Origin: Chloroflexota bacterium
GTDB lineage: Bacteria; Chloroflexota; Anaerolineae; Aggregatilineales; Phototrophicaceae
Direction: 5' to 3'
DNA: 49,077 nucleotides
Assembly (NCBI GenBank): GCA_026707665.1
Contig: JAPOWK010000007.1
Span: forward strand, 1 to 49,077
The position numbers and the translations under genes were made by a program. The notes beneath the pieces were generated by a model. The model did not search any database and had not been told where the DNA came from. It saw nothing but the letters and a program-made list of their open reading frames with translations. Below are positions 25,205 to 33,352 of the stretch, one piece after another (position 1 is the stretch's first letter; each line of letters starts with the position of its first letter).

Positions 25205-26338
25205 CTACCAATTCGTCACGGAGCCGTCAGGTCGGCGCAGATGACGCAGTTCGCCCATTTCAAATGTATGATGGCGGAGCGCTTCGGCATTGAGCTCAAT
25301 GCCCAAGCCGGGCGCAGTCGGCGGCAGCAAATAGCCGTCTTCCCATTCCGGCTGATTGAGAATGACTTCAGGCATGCTTTCACCGGGGCGCCGCGGCAAT
25401 TCTTGCACGGCGATATTGGGCACGGACAGGCATAGATGCAAGAAGGCGGAGGTGGCAACGGGTCCAATCGGGTTGTGCACGGCGAGATCAATATAGTGGG
25501 TTTCGCAGGCGGCGGCGATCTTCTTGGCTTCGGTCAGCCCGCCACAGATGCAGAGGTCGACGCGGGCGTAATCGATCAGCTCTTCTTCGACCACCTGGCG
25601 GAATTCCCATTTGGAATTGTATTGTTCGCCGGCCGCCAGCGGGACGGTCGTGCGGCTGCGCAGGTTGCGATATGACTGCGCGTTCTCCACCCTCAGCGGG
25701 TCTTCGACGAAGTATGGGCGGTACTGTTCAAATTCCTGGCAGAGCCAGATCGCGTCGGGCGGATCAAGCCGCGTATGCACATCGATCGCCAGCTTGACCT
25801 CGTCGCCCAGAGCCAGGCGCAGCGCCTCGATCTCCTTGATGGCGCGCCGCACCGCTTCCCCCGGCTCAAGGATGCCGCCAGCTTGATGCTCCAGCCCCCA
25901 GCGCAGCACCTTCCAGCCTTCGTCCAGTGAGCGCTGGCAGCATTCCACCAGTTCTTCGATGGTGTCGCCGACATTGTGATTGTAAGTGAGCACGTGGTCT
26001 CGGCTGCGGCCGCCAAGCAATTCGTAGACGGGCACGCCCAGGGCCTTGCCCTTGATATCCCAGAGGGCAATGTCGATGGCGGCGATAGCGGCAGTCAAGA
26101 TGCGCTGCGCCGGGAAGAATCCGCCGCGAAACAGCACTTGCCAGAGATGCTCGCTGCGGAAGGGGTCTTGCCCAATGAGCAGGGGCTTGAAATGCTCGAT
26201 CGCGCCTTGGACGGCCAGCTCGCGCCCGGTGATGCCCGCTTCGCCCAGGCCGCTGATGCCTTCATCGGTCTCGACCACGACGAAGCAGAAGGTGCGCCAT
26301 TCCTTGGCCAGGTAGACTTTGATATCGGTGATTTTCAT
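25205..26338 (-). CDS. Enolase-superfamily sugar-acid dehydratase (galactonate/mannonate type)
   Basis: 377 residues; ATG 26338 has AGGAG eight bases upstream. Mandelate racemase/muconate lactonising enzyme fold. Metal ligands are Asp186 (AIDVHTRL), Glu212 (FVEDPL) and Glu238 (AAGEQ), with general acid/base residues His188 and His288 (VHNPIGP). These correspond to D-galactonate dehydratase Asp183, His185, Glu209, Glu235 and His285 with a constant offset of three. The enzyme should dehydrate an aldonate to a 2-keto-3-deoxyaldonate. It is transcribed with the GH3 glucosidase 28 bases upstream and the SMP-30 lactonase downstream. The exact acid sugar (galactonate, gluconate, mannonate or another) cannot be fixed from sequence. 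Confidence 0.88.
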   Translation of the reverse strand: MKITDIKVYLAKEWRTFCFVVVETDEGISGLGEAGITGRELAVQGAIEHFKPLLIGQDPFRSEHLWQVLFRGGFFPAQRILTAAIAAIDIALWDIKGKALGVPVYELLGGRSRDHVLTYNHNVGDTIEELVECCQRSLDEGWKVLRWGLEHQAGGILEPGEAVRRAIKEIEALRLALGDEVKLAIDVHTRLDPPDAIWLCQEFEQYRPYFVEDPLRVENAQSYRNLRSRTTVPLAAGEQYNSKWEFRQVVEEELIDYARVDLCICGGLTEAKKIAAACETHYIDLAVHNPIGPVATSAFLHLCLSVPNIAVQELPRRPGESMPEVILNQPEWEDGYLLPPTAPGLGIELNAEALRHHTFEMGELRHLRRPDGSVTNW

Positions 26339-26366
26339 AAGATCCGCTCCTGTGGCGGTAAGCGCG

Positions 26367-28121
26367 CTAGTAGGTCAAACCGAATCCGTGCGGATAGAGA
26401 GGCTCTTCCGAGTCATGCGGTAGATCCGGCTTTTGGGCGCGCACGGCATCCATCGATGAGGGCAATTCGAAGGGTAGAGTCGCGCGTGGCTGGAAGCGCC
26501 CAAAGATAATATCGAGCGCGGCGATGTCGCCGACCGCGAAACTGGCCAGGAGCCCGGCTGCCGCCTCGGCGATCTCGGGGATGACGGCGGCGCGCTCCAG
26601 GTAGATATCGACGATAGTCGGTACGCGCGCCATGATATCCAGCAGCCGGCCAAGCTCTGGTTCTTTGAAGTCCAAGTCTCCCTGATGAAACATTTGCTCG
26701 AGGAAGAAGTCGCCGCGCGGCTGGAAGGGCGTCGCCAAGCGTAGAATTGCGTAGTCGGCGTCTTCGGGCGCATCGACCACATCGCCGTATTCGGCGGCCA
26801 CAGCGGCATCCACATTCTCGATGTATAGACGTGGCCGCCCGCGCAGGGGCAGGACGCCATCATTTTTCAGCAGAACGATGGACTTGCGCTGCGCCAGCTC
26901 TCCGGCGGCGCGGAAGGCTTCGTTGCCAGCGATATTGGCGGCCGCCGCTTCATCGACATAACGACTCTCGAAAAGACCGAGGCGGAACTTGTCGCGCAGC
27001 AGGCGGCGCGCGCTTTCGTCTATGCGCGCCTCGCTCACCATCCCGTCGCGAACCAGCTCCAGAATCAGCTCCGGGCAGGACTCGCCGCCGAACTGGTCAA
27101 CGCCGGCGTCGAGCGCCTTGACGATGCGCTCAGGCACGCTGAGATGCTCGACGCCCCAGGCGCGCGCCGGGAAGGGCGTTCCCATGATTTCGTCATCGGT
27201 GAGCACGCCCCAGTCGGTGCATACGACGCCATCAAAGCCCATCTGCCCGCGCAGCAAGTCACTGATGATCCCCTTATTGAAGGCGAAGCCCACCTCTTCG
27301 TATTCTGTGCCTATGGGCTTGGCGTAATAGGGCATCATCATAGCTGTGCCCGCCTCGATGGCCGCTGTGAAGGGCGGCAGGTGATAATCGAAGTTGCCGC
27401 CAGGGTACTCTTGCTCGGCGCCATAAGCGAAGTGCGGGTCGCTGCCGTCCTTCTGCGCTCCGCCACCAGGAAAGTGTTTGGTCACGCAGGCGACGCTCTG
27501 CGGTCCCAGCTTGTCTCCTTGGAAGCCGCAGATATAGGCGGCGGTCAAGCGGGCTGTCAGCGCCGAGTCTTCGCCGAAGGTGCCGTTGATGCGCCCCCAG
27601 CGTGGCTCGGTCGCCAGGTCTACCATCGGGTGCAAAGCGGCGCGCAAGCCCACTGCCAGATACTCTTGGCGGGCGATATCGGCGAATTCCTGCACCAACT
27701 CCGGGTCGCCGATGGCTGCCAAGCCAGTCGTCTCGGGCCATTGCGAGAAGCCCGGCGTGCTCATCATGGCGCCCATCTGCTCGTTGAGCGTGTGGCGCGG
27801 GTCGCTGGACATGGTCAGGGGGATGCCCAGGCGCGACTCGGCCGCCAGCCCCTGCAGCTGGTTCAGCCACTTGGCGGTCTCGCCCGGCGGCGCCGAGCCA
27901 ACCAGGTTGAAATGCACCAGCTCCTTGTCCAGCAGGTCGCGGATAGACACCCCAAAAAACGGATGCGGGCTATCAGCGTCGAAGCTGCCATCGGGACTGA
28001 TCATCACCATCGTTTGGAACATCAAGCCCGCTTTCTCTTCCAGTGTCATGCGCGCCAGCAGGTCTTCCACGCGCTCGTCGATAGAGCGATTCGGATCTTG
28101 GAAGGGCAGGCGATCTGTCAT
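26367..28121 (-). CDS. Glycoside hydrolase family 3 (beta-glucosidase/N-acetylhexosaminidase type)
   Basis: 584 residues from ATG 28121 (MTDRLPFQDPNRSIDERVED), which has AAGGA nine bases upstream; an ATG at 28163 is in frame but less likely. The N-terminal TIM barrel has the GH3 signature TKHFPGGG and the nucleophile motif FDGVVCTDWG. A C-terminal alpha/beta sandwich (about 380-584, SIVLLKNDGVLPL) follows; no FnIII domain or signal peptide is seen, so it is probably cytoplasmic and acts on imported oligosaccharides. It lies 19 bases after the M32 carboxypeptidase stop and precedes the dehydratase, giving an operon that frees and oxidises sugars. Substrate specificity is unknown. Confidence 0.9.
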   Translation of the reverse strand: MTDRLPFQDPNRSIDERVEDLLARMTLEEKAGLMFQTMVMISPDGSFDADSPHPFFGVSIRDLLDKELVHFNLVGSAPPGETAKWLNQLQGLAAESRLGIPLTMSSDPRHTLNEQMGAMMSTPGFSQWPETTGLAAIGDPELVQEFADIARQEYLAVGLRAALHPMVDLATEPRWGRINGTFGEDSALTARLTAAYICGFQGDKLGPQSVACVTKHFPGGGAQKDGSDPHFAYGAEQEYPGGNFDYHLPPFTAAIEAGTAMMMPYYAKPIGTEYEEVGFAFNKGIISDLLRGQMGFDGVVCTDWGVLTDDEIMGTPFPARAWGVEHLSVPERIVKALDAGVDQFGGESCPELILELVRDGMVSEARIDESARRLLRDKFRLGLFESRYVDEAAAANIAGNEAFRAAGELAQRKSIVLLKNDGVLPLRGRPRLYIENVDAAVAAEYGDVVDAPEDADYAILRLATPFQPRGDFFLEQMFHQGDLDFKEPELGRLLDIMARVPTIVDIYLERAAVIPEIAEAAAGLLASFAVGDIAALDIIFGRFQPRATLPFELPSSMDAVRAQKPDLPHDSEEPLYPHGFGLTY

Positions 28122-28140
28122 GCGGCTCGTCCTTTTATGC

Positions 28141-29673
28141 TTAGCGTAGACCGTAGAGATCACTGTACTTATGTTCGAGATAATCGAGCAAGGGCGCCGT
28201 ATTCAGCTCCTCGCCCGAGACGCGCGTGAGCAATTCGTCGGGGCTGTAGGCGCGTCCATGCCGGTAGATATTCTCGCTCAGCCATGTCAGCAGCGCCTGG
28301 TAATCGCCGTCCGCCAGTTTCGCCGCCAGATCGGGCATCTGCGCGTGCGCGGCCGCAAGCACTTGCGCCGCCATGATATTGCCGATGGTGTAGGTGGGGA
28401 AGTTGCCGAAGCCGCCGAAAGACCAATGCACATCTTGCAAGACGCCGCGCCGGTCATCGGGCGGCGTCAGCCCGAGGTATTCTTGCATCTTGGCATTCCA
28501 GATCTCCGGCAGTTCATCGACCGAGACCGCGCCTTCGAGAAGCGCCATCTCAATCTCGACTCGCAGCATGATATGCAAGTTGTAGGTGACTTCGTCCGCC
28601 TCGACGCGGATCAAGCTTGGGCGCACGCGATTGACCGCGCGGTAGAAGGACTCGGCGTCGGTCCCCGCGAACTGCTCGGGAAAGTGCCTTTGCAAGCGAT
28701 TGAAATGCAGGCGCCAGAATCCACGGCTGCGCCCGATCTGATTCTCCCAAAGGCGCGAAGAGAATTCGTGCGCGCCATAGCTGGCGCCACCGACGGCGTA
28801 CTGCCCAAGGAAATCGGTAGTGAGCGCCGTTCGCGTCAATTCAGGCGCGATATTCTGCTCGTAAAGGCCGTGGCCCGCTTCGTGCAGCGCGGCGAAAAGC
28901 GACATCGGCAGGTAGTTGGCGTCATAGCGGGTGGTGATGCGCACATCATCGCGGGTGAAAGAGATCTCGAAGGGATGCGGCGCGCTGTCCAGCCGGCCGC
29001 GCTCGTAGTCGAATCCGATCAGCGCGGTCAACTCGCGGCAGAGCTTCTTCTGCGCCGCGAGATCGTATTCCGCCTCCCAGAGGTCGATGGCTAAGGGTTG
29101 GTCGACGGCGACGATACGCTCCAAAAGCGGCAAGACGCCCGCCTTCAATTCGGCGAAGATCTGCTGCAGGCGAGCGGAGGTCATGCCCGGTTCGAATTGC
29201 AGAATCAGCGCGTCGAAGGGGTGGTCTTCATAGCCAATGGCCTCCGCCAATTCGATGTTGAGCGCGAGCATCTGCGAAAGATAGGGCTTGAAGCTGGGGA
29301 AGTCGTTTTCAGTTCTCGACTTCGCCCAGACCGCTTCCGACTCAGCGCCGAGCGCCGCCATCTGCGCAACAAGGTCAGAAGGAATCCGCCGGTGGATCTC
29401 GTAGGCGTCGCGGATTTGCTGCAGGGCGCGCGCCCGATACGAATCGCTGTCGGCGCTTGCGACCTCGCTTTCGGCCGCATCCAGCAGACGGGCTGTTTCC
29501 TCGCTGACGAAAATGGATTTGGCCAGGGTGGTCAGCGTCGCCAATTGCCGGCCACGGCTGGCAGCGCCAGCGGCGGGCATCATCGTACGCATATCCCATT
29601 TCAGCGTATTGAGAATGCAGAGCAGATCGTGGTATTCGGCGATATGCGCCGTCAGGTCGTCGTATGCGGTCAT
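28141..29673 (-). CDS. Carboxypeptidase Taq (M32) metallopeptidase
   Basis: 510 residues from ATG 29673 (MTAYDDLTAHIAEYHDLLCI), matching the Thermus enzyme length (about 511); upstream in-frame starts lie in repeat sequence. The zinc motif is HEAGH in FAALHEAGHGLYEQ. The family markers DVRITTRYDANYLPMSLF and AHEFSSRLWENQIGRS flank it, and the C-terminus ends YSDLYGLR. It removes C-terminal residues from peptides in the cytoplasm using Zn2+ or Co2+. It heads the M32, GH3, dehydratase, SMP-30 run; the 115-base gap upstream to the SDR gene is filled with palindromic repeats. Confidence 0.95.
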   Translation of the reverse strand: MTAYDDLTAHIAEYHDLLCILNTLKWDMRTMMPAAGAASRGRQLATLTTLAKSIFVSEETARLLDAAESEVASADSDSYRARALQQIRDAYEIHRRIPSDLVAQMAALGAESEAVWAKSRTENDFPSFKPYLSQMLALNIELAEAIGYEDHPFDALILQFEPGMTSARLQQIFAELKAGVLPLLERIVAVDQPLAIDLWEAEYDLAAQKKLCRELTALIGFDYERGRLDSAPHPFEISFTRDDVRITTRYDANYLPMSLFAALHEAGHGLYEQNIAPELTRTALTTDFLGQYAVGGASYGAHEFSSRLWENQIGRSRGFWRLHFNRLQRHFPEQFAGTDAESFYRAVNRVRPSLIRVEADEVTYNLHIMLRVEIEMALLEGAVSVDELPEIWNAKMQEYLGLTPPDDRRGVLQDVHWSFGGFGNFPTYTIGNIMAAQVLAAAHAQMPDLAAKLADGDYQALLTWLSENIYRHGRAYSPDELLTRVSGEELNTAPLLDYLEHKYSDLYGLR

Positions 29674-29700
29674 ACGCCTGTCCCAGTCATCATCGTTGCG

Positions 29701-29772
29701 CTGTAGGGGCGAGACTTGTCTCGCCCTAATGTCCTTGTTTGCGAAAGGGCGACCCAAGGGTCGCCCCTACAG
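29701..29772. repeat. Pair of GGGCGA-type palindromic repeats
   Basis: Unit one (29701-29728) has arms GGGCGAGAC and GTCTCGCCC; unit two (29747-29772) reads GGGCGACCC-AA-GGGTCGCCCCTACAG. They sit between the SDR stop and the M32 start. Confidence 0.75.
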
Positions 29773-29788
29773 TTTCCATTTTCGGCGC

Positions 29789-30571
29789 CTATATCGACCT
29801 CATCGACCCGCCATCGACGCGCAGGGTTGCGCCGGTGATATAACTCGCGGCGGGCGAGAGCAGGAAGGCGCCGGCCGCGCCGAAGTCGTCGATCGTGCCA
29901 TAACGACCCAGCGGGATGCCGGCGATGGAGCGCGCTTTCACCTCGTCCATGCTAAGCCCCGTTTTCGCCGAGGTGACGGCGTCCAGCTGCGCCACGCGGT
30001 CGGTGTCAATGCGCCCGGGAATGAGATTGTTGAGGCGGATGCCCTCGCTCGCCAGCTCATCGGCCAGGGTCTTCACCATGCCGGCCACGCCCGCGCGCAT
30101 AATCGTGGACAAGCCCAGGCGCGGGACCGGCTCCCTGATTGAACCCGAAGTGACGGTGAGTATGGATCCGCCGTTTGTCATATGGGGAATTGTCATACGG
30201 ATCATGCGAAAGCTGCTGAGCAGGGTCAATTCAAAGGCGGCTTGGAAGTCTTCTTCGCTGACTTCCATGATGGTTTTGGCCGGAGGTCCGCCGGCGTTGA
30301 CCACCAGGCAGTCGATTGCGCCCCAGGCGGCGGCGGTCTTATCCACCCAGGCTTGAATATCGGCGGCTACGCGCACATCACAAGCGGTGGCGAGCGTCTC
30401 GACGCCGCAATCGGCTGCGATTGCCTCGGCGGCCGCTGCGACATCGTCGGCGCTGCGGCTGCATAGCGAGACCTTGGCGCCGTCCGCAGCCAGCGCTTTG
30501 GCAATGCCATAGCCCAGTCCCTTGCTCGACGCGGCGACCAGCGCGACTTTGTCTTTGAGTCCCAAATCCAT
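29789..30571 (-). CDS. Short-chain dehydrogenase/reductase lacking the YxxxK motif
   Basis: 260 residues with an NAD(P) fold: the dinucleotide motif is ASSKGLGYGIA, NAGGPP stands for the NNAG motif, Ser142/Ser144 lie at the usual catalytic Ser position, and PGRIDTDRV ends the substrate loop. Where classical SDRs have Tyr-x-x-x-Lys, this protein has Ser155-Thr-Ile-Met-Arg159 (LGLSTIMRAGVAGM). That substitution recurs in a divergent FabG-like subgroup, so it is probably a real variant enzyme rather than a broken gene. GGGAG lies upstream of ATG 30571. The PH-domain gene ends 17 bases upstream and probably shares its promoter. Substrate unknown. Confidence 0.85.
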   Translation of the reverse strand: MDLGLKDKVALVAASSKGLGYGIAKALAADGAKVSLCSRSADDVAAAAEAIAADCGVETLATACDVRVAADIQAWVDKTAAAWGAIDCLVVNAGGPPAKTIMEVSEEDFQAAFELTLLSSFRMIRMTIPHMTNGGSILTVTSGSIREPVPRLGLSTIMRAGVAGMVKTLADELASEGIRLNNLIPGRIDTDRVAQLDAVTSAKTGLSMDEVKARSIAGIPLGRYGTIDDFGAAGAFLLSPAASYITGATLRVDGGSMRSI

Positions 30572-30587
30572 CTGTCTTACTCTCCCG

Positions 30588-30956
30588 TCACTTTACCAAT
30601 TGCGTTAGTAAGCCTTGAACCGCATAAACATCCACACTTTTGTTGAACTTCTTTTCTATCGGCTGCGAGTTGCTGCCGATCCACAGCTTGAGTTCGGCGT
30701 CCAGATCAAAGGTGCCGGTTGTCTCTACGCTGAACATCGTGATCTTGCTGTAAGGGATCGACAGGTATTCTTTCTTCCGCCCGGTCATTCCTTGAACGTC
30801 TACGAGAATCAGGCGGCGGTCGGTGAAGATCCAGGTGTCGCGGATGACTTTGAATCCGGCGTAGACTTGCTCATCGTCAGCAAGGAGGCGGCCAAAGTCC
30901 CGCTGAATACCCTCACTGCTTACTGCGCCGGCATTGCCAATTAGTCTGCCTAGCAT
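30588..30956 (-). CDS. Bacterial PH-domain protein (bPH_1/DUF1696-like)
   Basis: 122 residues from ATG 30956 (MLGRLIGNAGAVSSEG), with AGGGA about 10 bases upstream. The body (about 20-120) has the beta-strand pattern of bacterial pleckstrin-homology domains: QVYAGFKVIRDTWIFTDRRL, ILVDVQGMTGRKKEYLSIPY, then SKITMFSVETTGTFD. There is no membrane segment. Members of this family are small single-domain proteins of unknown role, some linked to stress. It begins a transcript that continues into the SDR gene; a good promoter lies at 30995-31022. Confidence 0.85.
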   Translation of the reverse strand: MLGRLIGNAGAVSSEGIQRDFGRLLADDEQVYAGFKVIRDTWIFTDRRLILVDVQGMTGRKKEYLSIPYSKITMFSVETTGTFDLDAELKLWIGSNSQPIEKKFNKSVDVYAVQGLLTQLVK

Positions 30957-30994
30957 AGATGTTTCCCTTCGCAATCCAATCCAGCGCGAAATCG

Positions 30995-31022
30995 ATTATA
31001 TCGCTCGCGCGTCTTTTGTTCA
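30995..31022 (-). promoter_or_regulatory. Promoter of the PH-domain/SDR transcript
   Basis: On the minus strand, TGAACA (31017-31022), 16-base spacer and a perfect TATAAT (30995-31000), about 39 bases before the PH-protein ATG. Confidence 0.5.
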
Positions 31023-31095
31023 GTGGGGATATTGGGATTTCTGTCGGGGCGATTGACGGGCTTGGTCGACGCGCCCCAGTGAATCGCCCTCCTAC

Positions 31096-32007
31096 CTATA
31101 GGCATACCTTGCGCGTCGGGTCGTCGATGTCGACACGCTTGAGCAGCCAGTCAATCTCGGCCTGCGTGCCGGCGTCAATGGGGTTGTAGGGCGGGCGCGG
31201 CGTGGCGTTCTGGATGGCGCCGCGGCGCTGGAGGAAGGCTTTTCGTATAGTCAAATTAATCTGTGGCTGATTCTCATAGCGTATCAGCGGCAGGTATTTG
31301 TCGAAGATTGTTTCTGCCTCTCGCTGGCGATTCCCTCTGAAAGCCTCGTAAACCGCCACCAGAATCTCGGTGAAGGCAAAGCCAGTCATCGTGCCCGAGG
31401 CGCCGCGTCCCAGTTCTTCCAGCAGGAACATGCCGCCCAGTCCGCCGAAAATTTCGAATTTGTCAGTGCAAGCTCGGATGGCATCAATCTTCTGCATCAG
31501 TGGCGGATCTTCCAGCTTGAGATAGCGGGCGTTGGGTATCGCGTCGGCGATCTGCGCCAGGACCGCTGGCGACATGATCACATCGTTGACCGGCGGAAAG
31601 TCCTGCACCACGATCGGACCACTGATCGTCTCGGCAATCTCGCTGTAAAGCGCGAGAATGGCGGGGTCGGATTTGTCTTCCATAGGCGGTGGCGCGATCA
31701 TCACGCCATCGGCGCCAGCCGTGAAAGCCGCTTCGCTCAGCGCGATGCAAGTGGACAGCTTGCTGTGGCTGGTGCCCACGACGATAGGAATGGCGCCGGC
31801 CACGGTCGATACGACGGTGTCCATGACCGCTTGGCGCTCGTCGATGCTGAGCTTGGCCGCCTCGCCCATGACGCCGAGGATGGTCAAACCCTGCGCGCCC
31901 ACGTCCATCTGGAAGCGCACGAGCCGCCGCAAGCTGTCATAGTCGACGGCGTAATCGGCGCTGAAGGGCGTCGCCAGAATATTGTAGATGCCGCTAATCT
32001 TGCCCAC
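31096..32007 (-). CDS. DHDPS/NAL-superfamily aldolase or hydratase
   Basis: 303 residues, TIM-barrel class I aldolase family. The GTG start at 32007 is supported by GGAG eight bases upstream, inside the end of the preceding gene. The Schiff-base lysine is Lys164 in ARYLKLEDPP, and a GVMGEA segment stands at the usual GTTGE. The catalytic Tyr of DHDPS (YNxP) is replaced: the segment reads VVQDFPPV, with Gln135 in the Tyr position. This argues against dihydrodipicolinate synthesis and for another keto-acid aldolase, dehydratase or hydrolase of the superfamily. It follows an amidohydrolase gene with a three-base gap, so the two are co-translated and perhaps act in sequence. Confidence 0.85.
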   Translation of the reverse strand: MGKISGIYNILATPFSADYAVDYDSLRRLVRFQMDVGAQGLTILGVMGEAAKLSIDERQAVMDTVVSTVAGAIPIVVGTSHSKLSTCIALSEAAFTAGADGVMIAPPPMEDKSDPAILALYSEIAETISGPIVVQDFPPVNDVIMSPAVLAQIADAIPNARYLKLEDPPLMQKIDAIRACTDKFEIFGGLGGMFLLEELGRGASGTMTGFAFTEILVAVYEAFRGNRQREAETIFDKYLPLIRYENQPQINLTIRKAFLQRRGAIQNATPRPPYNPIDAGTQAEIDWLLKRVDIDDPTRKVCL

Positions 32008-32010
32008 GGT

Positions 32011-33249
32011 TCATGCTCCTATCATTTGTTTTCCAGCGACGTAAACCGCCTTGACGTTCTCCAGCGCGCCGAGATCAGCCAGCGGGTCGCCGTCGATCAC
32101 GATGACATCGGCGGCTTTGCCCGTTTCCAGGCTGCCCAGCATGTGGTCGAGATTGTTGACCTGGGCGGCGACGATGGTGGCGCTGAGCAGGGCGTCGTAG
32201 TTGTCGCGTTTGATGCCCAGCTCGACCATGAATTGAAGCTCGGGCGCGACCACATCATGGCCGACGACCGGGCTGCCGGCATCGGTGCCGAAGGCGATGG
32301 TCACACCGGCCTGCGCCGCCTTGACCAAGCCGTCAAAGCGTTCACGGCTCTGGACAGCGGCCTGGCGTTCAGCGATTTTCCATTCCGGAATGTCATGTTG
32401 GCGGGCGATATCGGCCTGCGCTTGCATCACCAGCGGCGCAAAGGTTGTCACGATGGGGATGCCCTTGTCCAACAGCAGTTGAATCGTCTCATCGCTCATG
32501 GCGCCGCCGTGTTCAATAACATCGACGCCGAATTGAGCGACGCGGCGGATGACGCTATCGAAGGTGGCGTGCGCGGTGATGGTCAAACCCATGCGATGCG
32601 TTTCATCGATGACGGCGCGCAGCTCTTCGTCAGTGAATTCGATGGTGTCGTGGCTGCCCATGATCTTAATGAGATCGGCGCCGCCCTTGACCTGATCGCG
32701 CACTGCCCGCCGCATTTCATCGGGCCCGCTGGCTTCGCGGCAGCACCAGAATGTATGCCCGCCGGTCTGGATGATGGCTTCGCCAACGATGAGCAAACGC
32801 GGGCCCGGGAAGATGCCTTGCTCCACCGCCTGCTTGGCGAAGAAGTTGCTCTGATTCATGCCCAGGTCGCGCACCAGGGTGATGCCGGCGCGCAGGCTCT
32901 TGAGCATATTGCCAGCGCATTTGTAGGCGCTGATCTCGGGCGGGTCGTAGAGCGATTGGCGCGCCAGATCATGCACGCCATCCCAAGCCAAATGGGCGTG
33001 CGAGTTGATCAAGCCGGGCATGACGGTCTTGCCACGGCAGTCGATGACTTCGGCGTCGCCCGCCTCCAGCGCGCTCATGGGTCCGACGGCGGCGATCCAG
33101 CCATCTTGCATTTCGACGAAGCCATTTGAAATGACCTCATCGCCGCAGCAGGTCAACAGGCGCGCGCCAGCCAGCACGCGATGCGGCGCCAGCATATCGA
33201 ACATCGGCTTGATGATTTTCTCGAATCGCCAGGCGGGTGCTTCGGGCAT
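32011..33249 (-). CDS. Amidohydrolase (imidazolonepropionase/prolidase-like)
   Basis: 412 residues; ATG 33249 has GGGAG about nine bases upstream. Metal-dependent amidohydrolase fold: a beta-sandwich start (ARLLTCCGDEV), HxH in PGLINSHAHL, a probable carboxylated Lys in ADLIKIMGS, His in ITAHATF, His in VIEHGG and Asp in FGTDAGSP. The C-terminus returns to the sandwich (GKAADVIVIDGDPL). This set matches the subgroup that includes Xaa-Pro dipeptidases and imidazolonepropionase-like enzymes acting on cyclic or peptide amides. It is first in a two-gene operon with the DHDPS-like protein. A TATAAT (33276-33281, minus strand) lies about 27 bases upstream of the start, with a weak -35. Confidence 0.88.
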   Translation of the reverse strand: MPEAPAWRFEKIIKPMFDMLAPHRVLAGARLLTCCGDEVISNGFVEMQDGWIAAVGPMSALEAGDAEVIDCRGKTVMPGLINSHAHLAWDGVHDLARQSLYDPPEISAYKCAGNMLKSLRAGITLVRDLGMNQSNFFAKQAVEQGIFPGPRLLIVGEAIIQTGGHTFWCCREASGPDEMRRAVRDQVKGGADLIKIMGSHDTIEFTDEELRAVIDETHRMGLTITAHATFDSVIRRVAQFGVDVIEHGGAMSDETIQLLLDKGIPIVTTFAPLVMQAQADIARQHDIPEWKIAERQAAVQSRERFDGLVKAAQAGVTIAFGTDAGSPVVGHDVVAPELQFMVELGIKRDNYDALLSATIVAAQVNNLDHMLGSLETGKAADVIVIDGDPLADLGALENVKAVYVAGKQMIGA

Positions 33250-33352
33250 GTCATGTCTCCCTAATGATGTTAACTATTATAAATCACGCCTTGCGAACTT
33301 CTCATCCCTTGGTTACAATTTCCACAACGATTAATGTAAACGGAGGCACATC

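Noticed and set aside
27144..28229. 361-codon open frame on the + strand opposite the GH3 gene
   Set aside because: No recognisable domain; lies opposite GH3 signature motifs.
31096..32007. Calling the DHDPS-superfamily gene dapA
   Set aside because: The catalytic Tyr motif is replaced by QDFP and the context is catabolic, so lysine biosynthesis is unlikely.
31765..33129. 454-codon open frame on the + strand opposite the DHDPS-like and amidohydrolase genes
   Set aside because: Spans two real genes antisense, His/Asp/Gly-rich without family signal.
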